Assembly (NCBI RefSeq): GCF_947387555.1
Contig: NZ_CANDNZ010000002.1
Coordinates: 372,001 to 436,000, forward strand
Direction of reading: 5' to 3'
Length of the DNA stretch: 64,000 bases
Origin: Thalassomonas sp. RHCl1
GTDB lineage: Bacteria; Pseudomonadota; Gammaproteobacteria; Enterobacterales; Alteromonadaceae
Shown: one piece after another, positions 56,171-64,000 of the stretch
Numbering within the stretch: the stretch's first letter is position 1
Layout: each line of letters starts with the position of its first letter
Made by a program: the position numbers and the translations under genes
Notes under the pieces: generated by a model
The model's database searches: none
What the model saw: the letters and a program-made list of their open reading frames with translations, nothing else
Told to the model about the DNA's origin: nothing

Positions 56171-56489
56171 AAAGACGATGATAACGCGCTAAAATATTAA
56201 GTCTCGACGATTTTATACTTTATGCTCCCATTGATGATTATTTCATGAAAACCTGTTGTCCTTTCATAGCCTTCGGCTTATTATAAGCCCCGTTTTGTTG
56301 CCTTAATATAAGTAGGGCTTTTAAAGAAAGGTCTCTTTAAAGTAGTAAAGAGGCGAAATAAGAATTTTCATTAAGTACCAAGCTTTGAAAATAATACACG
56401 ACAGCCTGAGTTAATCGGTTGTATTTAAAGAATAATATAGATAAACAAGTGACACTTGGTATGTGCCACCACTGTATAAAGGAAATTTC
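56171..56489 (+). other. 319-base thrS leader region
   Basis: No gene is visible. It contains a weak AAGCCC ... GGGCTT pair (56285-56322) that may end the upstream operon, a small CTCTTTA / TAAAGAG stem-loop at 56333-56352, and the anticodon-arm-like hairpin at 56449-56469 next to the thrS ribosome binding site. Confidence 0.6.
56449..56469 (+). promoter_or_regulatory. thrS translational operator resembling the tRNA-Thr anticodon arm
   Basis: GTGACAC and GTGCCAC pair (one A-C mismatch) around the 7-base loop TTGGTAT. Read as an anticodon loop this is U33, anticodon GGU for threonine, and A37. The hairpin lies nine bases before the AAAGGA ribosome binding site. E. coli ThrRS represses its own mRNA by binding a leader hairpin that mimics the tRNA-Thr anticodon arm, so the same control is likely here. 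Confidence 0.6.
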
Positions 56490-58400
56490 ATGCCTGTAAT
56501 TACTCTCCCTGACGGAAGCCAACGTAGTTTCGACAATGCCGTATCGGTAATGGATGTTGCCCTGGATATCGGCCCGGGTTTAGCCAAAGCCACCATCGCC
56601 GGTCGTATCGACGGCCAGTTAGTTGATGCCTGTGAATTAATCACCCAAGATGCGGCGCTGCAGTTAATCACCAGTAAAGATCAAGAAGGCGTAGAAATTA
56701 TCCGTCACTCTTGCGCGCATTTATTAGGGCATGCCATCAAGCAATTATGGCCGGATACCAAAATGGCCATCGGCCCGGTGATCGATAACGGCTTTTATTA
56801 TGATGTTGACCTTGAACATTCCATCACCGAAGACGATTTAGTGGTGCTGGAAAAGCGTATGATGGAATTGGCGAAAACCAACTATCAGGTGGTGAAGAAA
56901 ACCGGCTCATGGCAAGACGCCCGCGATGCCTTTGAAGCGCGCGGTGAAAGCTATAAAATTGAAATCTTAGATGAAAATATCGACCGTGATGACAAGCCAG
57001 CGTTGTATCATCACGAAGAATACATCGACATGTGTCGCGGCCCTCATGTGCCTAGCATGCGTCATTGTCATCACTTTAAACTGATGAAAGTGGCCGGCGC
57101 CTACTGGCGCGGCGATTCAGACAATAAAATGCTGCAACGGGTTTACGGTACCGCCTGGGCCGATAAAAAGCAGTTAAAAGCCTATATCCAGCGTTTAGCG
57201 GAAGCTGAAAAGCGCGATCACCGTAAAATCGGTAAGACCCTGGATTTATTCCACTGGCAGGAAGAAGCGCCGGGCATGGTGTTCTGGCACAACGACGGCT
57301 GGACCATTTATACCGAGCTGGAAAAATTTGTTCGTGAAAAATTACACGAATACGACTACGACGAAGTCAAAGCCCCGATGATGATGGACAGATCCCTGTG
57401 GGAAAAATCCGGTCACTGGGACAAATACGCCGATGCCATGTTCACTACCGAGTCGGAAAAACGTGAATACGCCATAAAACCGATGAATTGCCCGGGTCAT
57501 GTGCAGATATTTAACCAAGGCTTGAAGTCATACCGTGATCTACCCTTACGTATCGCCGAATTCGGCTGCTGTCACCGTAATGAACCTTCGGGCTCACTGC
57601 ACGGCTTGATGCGGGTACGTGGTTTTACCCAGGATGACGCCCATATCTTCTGTACCGAAGATCAGGTGGCGGACGAAGTAGGCAAATGTATCCAGATGGT
57701 TTATGACGTCTACGGTTCATTCGGTTTTGAAGAAATCGTGGTAAAACTTTCCACCCGTCCGGAAAAACGCATCGGCAGCGATGAAATCTGGGACAAGGCG
57801 GAGCAGGGCTTAGCCCAGGTATTAACCGACTCTAATATCGAATTTGAATATTTACCGGGGGAAGGGGCTTTCTACGGTCCTAAAATTGAATTCACCCTGA
57901 TGGACTGTTTAGGACGTGCCTGGCAGTGTGGAACGGTGCAACTTGATTTTGCTCTGCCTGAGCGTTTAGGCGCGACTTATGTCGGTGAAGACAATGAACG
58001 TTATACCCCGGTAATGATCCACAGGGCGATTTTAGGTTCATTAGAGCGTTTTATCGGTATTTTGATCGAAGAATACACAGGTAAATTCCCGACCTGGTTG
58101 TCGCCAATTCAGGCAACGGTAATGAATATTACCGACAAACAGGGTGAATATTGTGAAAAAGTAGTCAAAAAACTGAAAGAAAATGGATTTAGAGCCAAAC
58201 TAGACTTGAGAAATGAGAAAATAGGCTTTAAAATCCGCGAGCACACTTTGAAGCGCGTTCCGTACTTGTTAGTTGTTGGTGATCAAGAAATGGTCAACGG
58301 CGAAATTGCGATACGTACCCGAAGTGGAGAAGATTTAGGTAAAATGTCTGTAGATGCGTTTATCGCAAAATTAACTGAAGAAGTTAATACACGGGCATAA
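56490..58400 (+). CDS. thrS: Threonine--tRNA ligase
   Basis: A 636-residue class II synthetase: TGS domain ([11 protein letters not shown] start), editing domain with [10 protein letters not shown] (about 75) and CRGPHVPS, catalytic core with [10 protein letters not shown] (motif near 330-340 with zinc-binding Cys), [26 protein letters not shown], and a C-terminal anticodon-binding domain. ATG 56490 follows AAAGGA at six bases; the in-frame ATG at 56463 lies inside the operator hairpin. It heads thrS-infC-rpmI-rplT. Confidence 0.97.
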   Translation: MPVITLPDGSQRSFDNAVSVMDVALDIGPGLAKATIAGRIDGQLVDACELITQDAALQLITSKDQEGVEIIRHSCAHLLGHAIKQLWPDTKMAIGPVIDNGFYYDVDLEHSITEDDLVVLEKRMMELAKTNYQVVKKTGSWQDARDAFEARGESYKIEILDENIDRDDKPALYHHEEYIDMCRGPHVPSMRHCHHFKLMKVAGAYWRGDSDNKMLQRVYGTAWADKKQLKAYIQRLAEAEKRDHRKIGKTLDLFHWQEEAPGMVFWHNDGWTIYTELEKFVREKLHEYDYDEVKAPMMMDRSLWEKSGHWDKYADAMFTTESEKREYAIKPMNCPGHVQIFNQGLKSYRDLPLRIAEFGCCHRNEPSGSLHGLMRVRGFTQDDAHIFCTEDQVADEVGKCIQMVYDVYGSFGFEEIVVKLSTRPEKRIGSDEIWDKAEQGLAQVLTDSNIEFEYLPGEGAFYGPKIEFTLMDCLGRAWQCGTVQLDFALPERLGATYVGEDNERYTPVMIHRAILGSLERFIGILIEEYTGKFPTWLSPIQATVMNITDKQGEYCEKVVKKLKENGFRAKLDLRNEKIGFKIREHTLKRVPYLLVVGDQEMVNGEIAIRTRSGEDLGKMSVDAFIAKLTEEVNTRA

Positions 58401-58460
58401 TTTTTTTTAATCCAAATACATATTTTAATTTGGTACAAAGTTCTTTGGAGGAACATGGCT

Positions 58461-59003
58461 ATTAAAGGTGGTCAACGAGGCGGACAAAAAGAGCCGGCAC
58501 ATCGTTTAAATGAGTTAATTACAGCAGAAGAAATACGTTTGATTGGCCTTGACGGCGAACCTATGGGGATCGTGTCATTAAACGATGCCATGGATGAAGC
58601 CGAAAAAGCGGGTGTTGATCTCGTTGAAATTAGCCCAACGGCCAAACCGCCGGTCTGTCGCGTGATGGATTACGGTAAGTTTCTTTACGAAAAGAGTAAA
58701 GAGCAGAAAGAACAACGCAAAAAGCAGAAACAAATCCAGGTTAAGGAAATTAAATTCCGTCCTGGCACAGATGAAGGCGACTATCAGGTCAAACTACGCA
58801 ACCTGAAGCGCTTTTTAGAAGGTGGCGACAAGGTCAAGGTAACATTACGTTTCCGCGGCCGTGAAATGGCACACCAGGAACTGGGGTTAGAACTTTTGAG
58901 TCGCGTTAAAAACGACCTGGAAGAGTTAACCGTAGTGGAGTTCTTCCCTCGCAGAGCGGAAGGTCGCCAAATGGTGATGGTCTTAGCCCCTAAAAAAGGA
59001 TAA
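58461..59003 (+). CDS. infC: Translation initiation factor IF-3, probable AUU start
   Basis: IF-3 of about 180 residues that binds 30S and proofreads the initiator codon. [48 protein letters not shown] and [12 protein letters not shown] are diagnostic. ATG 58455 is only 3 bases from GGAGG (58447-58451). The in-frame ATT at 58461 is 9 bases away and is followed by Lys-Gly-Gly, exactly where the E. coli protein (also AUU-initiated) begins. I therefore favour ATT 58461. If ATG 58455 is used, the protein gains two residues. Confidence 0.9.
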   Translation: MKGGQRGGQKEPAHRLNELITAEEIRLIGLDGEPMGIVSLNDAMDEAEKAGVDLVEISPTAKPPVCRVMDYGKFLYEKSKEQKEQRKKQKQIQVKEIKFRPGTDEGDYQVKLRNLKRFLEGGDKVKVTLRFRGREMAHQELGLELLSRVKNDLEELTVVEFFPRRAEGRQMVMVLAPKKG

Positions 59004-59020
59004 TAATTGGTCACAAAAGT

Positions 59021-59051
59021 AGCCGGAAATAACCTTAGGTTAGATTCGGCT
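59021..59051 (+). promoter_or_regulatory. Stem-loop in the infC-rpmI spacer, candidate L20 operator
   Basis: AGCCG / CGGCT encloses an inner stem TAACC-TTA-GGTTA. It lies in the 171-base infC-rpmI gap, where E. coli keeps the structured site at which ribosomal protein L20 represses rpmI-rplT. The structural match to that site has not been verified. Confidence 0.4.
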
Positions 59052-59174
59052 CACCATTATTATCACTATGAACCGGTAGTACGGGCCTACAAGTGAGATC
59101 GGCGGGTATTTATATTCGCGAGTATCTTCGCCTCTACTGCTTAATATTTGGCATAACAATGCGGAGTTATTAAC

Positions 59175-59369
59175 ATGCCTAAAATGAAAACCAATAAAGG
59201 TGCTGCAAAGCGCTTTAAAAAGACAGCTTCCGGCTACAAGTTCAAACAAGCGGGTCTTCGTCATATCCTGACCAAGCGTCGTACTAAAGTTAAGCGTCAC
59301 TTACGTGCTAAGTGTCAAATCGCTGCTTCTGACATCAAGTCAGTTAAAAAACTTTTACGTCACGGTTAA
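59175..59369 (+). CDS. rpmI: 50S ribosomal protein L35
   Basis: A 64-residue, very basic protein starting [17 protein letters not shown], with [17 protein letters not shown] in the middle, typical of L35. It precedes rplT by 15 bases, in the conserved infC-rpmI-rplT order. Confidence 0.97.
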   Translation: MPKMKTNKGAAKRFKKTASGYKFKQAGLRHILTKRRTKVKRHLRAKCQIAASDIKSVKKLLRHG

Positions 59370-59384
59370 TAGGAGAGATATAAA

Positions 59385-59741
59385 ATGGCAAGAGTAAAAC
59401 GTGGTGTAGTCGCACGCGCGCGTCATAAAAAAGTTCTAAAGCAAGCTAAAGGTTACTACGGTGCCCGTAGTCGCGTTTATCGCGTTGCTTTTCAAGCTGT
59501 AACTAAAGCTGGCCAATACGCCTACCGTGACCGTCGTCAACGTAAGCGTCAGTTCCGTCAACTTTGGATTGCTCGTATTAACGCAGCAGCCCGTCAAAAT
59601 GGTTTATCTTATAGCCGTTTCATTAATGGTCTGAAAAAGGCTTCTATTGAAATCGACCGTAAGATCCTGGCTGACATCGCTGTATACGATAAAGCAGCCT
59701 TCTCTTTCTTAGTTGAAAAAGCGCAAGCTTCTTTAGCTTAA
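59385..59741 (+). CDS. rplT: 50S ribosomal protein L20
   Basis: A 118-residue basic protein: [32 protein letters not shown] at the N-terminus, [16 protein letters not shown] in the middle. It is needed for early 50S assembly and, in E. coli, represses its own operon. AGGAGAG precedes the ATG. A strong terminator follows. Confidence 0.97.
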   Translation: MARVKRGVVARARHKKVLKQAKGYYGARSRVYRVAFQAVTKAGQYAYRDRRQRKRQFRQLWIARINAAARQNGLSYSRFINGLKKASIEIDRKILADIAVYDKAAFSFLVEKAQASLA

Positions 59742-59763
59742 TTGAGAAACTGAGACTTTAGGT

Positions 59764-59787
59764 AAAGGACGCTTCGGCGTCCTTTTT
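59764..59787 (+). terminator. Rho-independent terminator of rplT
   Basis: A 9-bp stem AAAGGACGC / GCGTCCTTT with a TTCG tetraloop and a T-run, 23 bases after rplT. It ends the thrS-infC-rpmI-rplT unit. Confidence 0.92.
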
Positions 59788-59827
59788 CTTAACCTTAACG
59801 GCTTAGCCTGCCAGTTACCGATATTTT

Positions 59828-59909
59828 AATTGAATAAAGTAACGGATGATATTTTCTGATGTTGTTGAAACCTCAGCAAAGATGTTATCCGTTACTTTTA
59901 ATTTCAATT
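59828..59909 (+). repeat. Long inverted repeat in the purC leader
   Basis: AAAGTAACGGAT (59836-59847) and ATCCGTTACTTT (59887-59898) are perfect 12-base inverted copies. They are extended by AATTGAAT / AATTTCAATT flanks to about 20 pairs with a small bulge. The loop is 39 bases. The structure ends about 30 bases before the purC ATG. Confidence 0.75.
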
Positions 59910-59938
59910 TAAATATCAACCTGGAAAGGACTGAAGTC

Positions 59939-61042
59939 ATGAGTCTTGCGGATAAAGTATTAGCAGTAAATAACGATCTTCCCATTCGTACCGACAGTGC
60001 CGTGCACAGTGGTAAGGTACGTTCTGTTTATTGGTTAACGGACGAGGACAGCCGCCGTTTAATCAAAGAAAAATCTTATGATGTCAGTGAAGATACCCCG
60101 CTGGCGATCATGGTGATCAGCGATCGCATTTCGGCCTTCGATTGCATCTGGCAGGGCGAGGGCGGCATGAAAGGTGTCCCGGGCAAAGGGGCGGCTCTTA
60201 ATGCCATTTCCAACCACTGGTTTAAACTCTTCAAAGAAAACGGCCTGGCAGACAGCCATATCCTGGATATTCCCCATCCTTTTGTCTGGATCGTGCAAAA
60301 AGCAAAACCTGTCATGATCGAAGCCATCTGCCGTCAGTATATTACCGGCTCCATGTGGCGTTCCTACACCAAAGGCGAACGAGATTTTTGCGGTATTGCC
60401 TTACCCGAAGGTTTAGAGAAAGACAGCAAGTTACCTGAGCTGTTACAAACCCCGTCAACTAAAGGCATTTTAGAAGGTATTCCCGGTGTGCCTGCGGTAG
60501 ATGACGTTAACATTACCCGTAAGAATATTGAAGACAACTACCAGGCCTTTAACTTCAAATCCCTCGAAGATATCAGCTTGTATGAAAAGTTATTAACCGA
60601 AGGTTTTGATGTGATCTCTGACGCGTTAGCAAAACTGGACCAAATCTTTGTCGATACCAAGTTTGAATTCGGTTATGTCAAAGGCAGAGACGGTAAAGAC
60701 AAACTTATCTATATGGATGAAGTGGGTACGCCGGACTCTTCCCGTATCTGGGATGGCGAGCAATACCGCACCGGTAAGGTCGTGGAAAACTCCAAAGAAG
60801 GTTTCCGCCAGTTACTGCTTAATCATTTCCCTGATCCGGATATCCTGCTAAATAAAGACCGTATGGCGGAGCGTGAAGCCCTGGCCCGGGATAATGAACT
60901 GCCTGAGTCGGTGCTGATGGAAGTTTCAAACACTTATACAGCGATTGCCGAAAAAATTACCGGGGAAAAAATCACCCTTTCGGATAATCCTAAAGCGGAA
61001 ATTATCAGTATCTTGCGTGACCAATACCAGTTAATTGATTAA
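59939..61042 (+). CDS. purC: Phosphoribosylaminoimidazole-succinocarboxamide synthase (long form)
   Basis: A 367-residue SAICAR synthetase that ligates CAIR and aspartate in purine synthesis. [34 protein letters not shown], and [29 protein letters not shown] carry the ATP and CAIR sites. It is the long type found in Vibrio/Shewanella relatives, not the 237-residue E. coli type. ATG 59939 is chosen because AAGGA lies 8 bases upstream and the start matches the family; the in-frame ATG at 59846 lies in the inverted repeat. Confidence 0.94.
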   Translation: MSLADKVLAVNNDLPIRTDSAVHSGKVRSVYWLTDEDSRRLIKEKSYDVSEDTPLAIMVISDRISAFDCIWQGEGGMKGVPGKGAALNAISNHWFKLFKENGLADSHILDIPHPFVWIVQKAKPVMIEAICRQYITGSMWRSYTKGERDFCGIALPEGLEKDSKLPELLQTPSTKGILEGIPGVPAVDDVNITRKNIEDNYQAFNFKSLEDISLYEKLLTEGFDVISDALAKLDQIFVDTKFEFGYVKGRDGKDKLIYMDEVGTPDSSRIWDGEQYRTGKVVENSKEGFRQLLLNHFPDPDILLNKDRMAEREALARDNELPESVLMEVSNTYTAIAEKITGEKITLSDNPKAEIISILRDQYQLID

Positions 61043-61082
61043 AGTGTTTCTGACAGGAAAATATTCCTGTTGTTAATCTTTC

Positions 61083-61107
61083 AAACCCCGCCGATGCGGG
61101 GTTTTTT
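61083..61107 (+). terminator. Rho-independent terminator of purC
   Basis: A 9-bp stem AAACCCCGC / GCGGGGTTT with a CGAT loop followed by a T-run, 40 bases after purC. Confidence 0.92.
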
Positions 61108-61188
61108 ATGCTTGGCAGCTCGTCCAAACCGGGATGCTTTCACATGAGCTAGACTTAACAAACCTGCCTTGTGTTGATTTGGTTGCTC

Positions 61189-62010
61189 ATGGTTTTTTTG
61201 TTATCCCGTTTGCTTGTCCTGACAGCCTGCCTTTCATTTATTACCTGTGCGTTTACCGACCCCGGGGTTAAAGCTCAAGGTGAAAAAGAGCAGAAAACCT
61301 TAACCATTCATGTCAGCAGTATCTGCCCGTTTCAATGCTTACCCTCAGAATATGGCGGTAGCAGGGGAATATTTTATGATATCAGTGAGCGAATCTTTAC
61401 CGCGGCCGGCTATAAGTTGCTGCCGGTATATGCTCCTTTTTCAAGGGCTATCCTGCTGGCGCAACAGGGAGAGTTGGATGTTATGACCACTTTGTATAAG
61501 GATGAAATCGCCGGGTTATTGTATCCGGATGAAGCTGTCTGTTATGCCAAAGAAATGTTTTTTGTTCGTTCGGGGGATCCCTGGCGCTATACCGGTTTAC
61601 CATCCCTGGCTGATTTGCACGCCAGTGGCGATAAAGTTTTGGTTTCCCATGGTTATGATTATGGTAATAGGGTATTTAAGCAATTTATGAAAGTTACCCC
61701 CGAGTTATTTTTTGTCTTGGGAGGGGCTAGTACCTTTGAAAGGGCGATACACCTGTTGTTGAATAAACGTGTTCGGGTGGTGGTCTTTGACCACTCTGTG
61801 ATGGCTTATAGTTTAGCCCGGTTGCAGTTGGAGGGAGAAATCATTCCTGCCGGGGCTATGCACCAGGGCAAGAAACTCTATATTAGCATCTCGGCTAAAA
61901 CGGCTGATGCCGGGAAATTGAGGGAAACCTTTGATGCCGGGTTAAAACAGTTAAAATCAAGCCGGGACTTTCAACAATTGCTGGCAAAATATAACATCAA
62001 CTTCTTGTAG
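61189..62010 (+). CDS. Solute-binding protein family 3-like periplasmic protein
   Basis: About 273 residues: a hydrophobic N-terminal signal (MVFLLSRLLVLTACLSFITCAF) followed by an SBP_bac_3-like fold (GIFYDISERIFTAAGYKLLPVYAPFSRAILLAQQGELDVMTTLY, KVLVSHGYDYGNRVFKQF, ERAIHLLLNKRVRVVVFD). No transport partners are adjacent. Stand-alone members in marine gammaproteobacteria often have unknown ligands. ATG 61189 is preferred over GTG 61171, but neither has a convincing ribosome binding site. Confidence 0.75.
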   Translation: MVFLLSRLLVLTACLSFITCAFTDPGVKAQGEKEQKTLTIHVSSICPFQCLPSEYGGSRGIFYDISERIFTAAGYKLLPVYAPFSRAILLAQQGELDVMTTLYKDEIAGLLYPDEAVCYAKEMFFVRSGDPWRYTGLPSLADLHASGDKVLVSHGYDYGNRVFKQFMKVTPELFFVLGGASTFERAIHLLLNKRVRVVVFDHSVMAYSLARLQLEGEIIPAGAMHQGKKLYISISAKTADAGKLRETFDAGLKQLKSSRDFQQLLAKYNINFL

Positions 62011-62148
62011 CCTAGCCGCTAACGTGACTGTTCCATTTGATTATGACCGCGATAAAGTAGTGGAAAATGATCAAGATTTGTTGCATGCAAAGGGTTCGTT
62101 ATATTGCAAATACTTGTTATTTTCGTACTTATGTAAAATTTTTACTGA

Positions 62149-63243
<1,095 letters not shown>

Positions 63244-63254
63244 GAAAGCCAACA

Positions 63255-64000
63255 ATGAAATTTAGTGAATCCTGGTTACGTGAATGGGTGAATCCTGCCA
63301 TTTCATCTGAAGAATTAACCCACCAAATCACCATGGCTGGCTTGGAAGTTGACGGTGTTGACCCTGTTGCCGGCGAATTTACCGGTGTTAAAGTCGGTGA
63401 AGTGATTGAATGCGGCCAGCACCCGGATGCCGATAAGTTACAGGTAACCAAAGTTAATTTAGGCGATGAAATTGTTGATATCGTTTGTGGCGCCAAGAAC
63501 TGTCGTTTAGGGTTAAAAGTTGCCGTGGCCACCGTAGGTGCGGTATTACCGGGTAATTTTAAGATCAAAAAAGCCAAACTACGCGGCCAGCCTTCGTTTG
63601 GTATGCTGTGCTCTGAATCTGAGCTTGGCCTGGAAGAAACCTCAGACGGTATTATTGAATTGCCATCAGATGCGCCAATCGGTACCTGTGTGCGTGAATA
63701 CCTGAACTTAGATGATGTCACTATCGATGTCGATTTAACCGCCAACCGCGGTGACTGTTTAGGTATTAAAGGTCTGGCCCGTGAAGTCGGCGTATTAAAC
63801 TCACTTGCCGTGAATGAAGTTGAGACGCCTGCGGTATCGCCAAGCATCGATGATAAGCGCGAGATCACCATCAGCGCCGGTGAAGCTTGCCCGCGTTATT
63901 TAGGCCGTGTGATCAAAGGCATTAATGTCAACGCGGTATCACCGCTGTGGTTAGTAGAAAAACTGCGTCGTTGTGGTGTACGCAGCATAGACCCTGTTGT
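63255..64000 (+). CDS. pheT: Phenylalanine--tRNA ligase, beta subunit (3' end outside window)
   Basis: The first 248 residues of PheT; the frame is open at the right edge. [21 protein letters not shown] is the usual start. The tRNA-binding EMAP-like domain ([32 protein letters not shown]) and the start of the B3/B4 editing region ([18 protein letters not shown]) are visible. It forms the alpha2-beta2 enzyme with PheS. Confidence 0.95.
   Translation, partial: MKFSESWLREWVNPAISSEELTHQITMAGLEVDGVDPVAGEFTGVKVGEVIECGQHPDADKLQVTKVNLGDEIVDIVCGAKNCRLGLKVAVATVGAVLPGNFKIKKAKLRGQPSFGMLCSESELGLEETSDGIIELPSDAPIGTCVREYLNLDDVTIDVDLTANRGDCLGIKGLAREVGVLNSLAVNEVETPAVSPSIDDKREITISAGEACPRYLGRVIKGINVNAVSPLWLVEKLRRCGVRSIDPV

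Noticed and set aside
56463-56489. Longer thrS start at ATG 56463
   Set aside because: It lies inside the operator hairpin, has no ribosome binding site and adds residues absent from the family; ATG 56490 fits all criteria.
59846-59938. In-frame N-terminal extension of purC from ATG 59846
   Set aside because: It would be encoded by the inverted repeat and has no ribosome binding site; ATG 59939 has AAGGA and the family start.
62080-62120. TTGCATGCAA and TTGCAAATAC near pheS as further members of the EPS element family
   Set aside because: The half-sites lack the three-base spacing and there is no -24/-12 promoter nearby.

Overview
The window is a chromosomal stretch of a marine-type gammaproteobacterium, most likely Alteromonadales near Colwelliaceae (Colwellia/Thalassomonas-like). 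This placement is an inference from gene order (gyrA-serC-aroA-cmk-rpsA-ihfB-lapA-lapB-pyrF, and thrS-infC-rpmI-rplT), from protein style and from the tRNA/chemotaxis/EPS content. No database was searched. I see no phage, insertion sequence, plasmid or CRISPR array.

Layout. 1-9.9 kb is housekeeping on the + strand: the 3' end of gyrA, serC, aroA, cmk, rpsA, ihfB, lapA, lapB, pyrF, a ComEA-like gene and a DUF1285 gene. 10.1-30.1 kb is an accessory exopolysaccharide locus. A + strand sigma-54 response regulator (10092-11531) faces twelve minus-strand genes for a Wzx/Wzy-type polysaccharide: five glycosyltransferases, flippase, polymerase, acyltransferase, chain-length protein, OmpA lipoprotein, six-SLBB export protein and a CpsD-like ATPase. 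At its far end lie a Cache-type histidine kinase and a periplasmic binding protein. 30.2-41.3 kb carries mgsA, ybaK, sbcDC, a DMT transporter, a SlyD-like isomerase, and a chemoreceptor paired with a Tat-exported urea/amide-type binding protein. 41.4-45.9 kb holds a repeat array, a porin, two identical tRNA-Val(GAC) genes, a MATE pump and riboflavin synthase. 46.1-56.2 kb has small metabolic genes and a signalling operon (triple-receiver hybrid kinase, CheR, CheB, REC-PAS-GGDEF-EAL). 56.4-64 kb is the translation cluster thrS-infC-rpmI-rplT, then purC, a solute-binding protein and pheS-pheT, which is cut by the right edge.

The most interesting system is the exopolysaccharide locus. Gene content and order resemble the Vibrio fischeri syp locus (H, I-J-K-L, M-N-O-P and B-C-D modules, with a SypG-like regulator). 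Each minus-strand transcription unit starts with a sigma-54 (-24/-12) promoter-like sequence. About 50-75 bp upstream of each promoter lies a shared TGCA-N3-TGCA element, which also occurs in front of the regulator gene itself. Together they suggest one regulon: periplasmic sensor and kinase, then the sigma-54 activator, then the TGCA-N3-TGCA enhancers and four operons.

Two translational control signals in the 56-59 kb cluster also stand out. One is a thrS leader hairpin whose 7-base loop looks like the tRNA-Thr(GGU) anticodon loop. The other is an infC start at which an AUU codon, rather than the nearby ATG, is properly spaced from the ribosome binding site.
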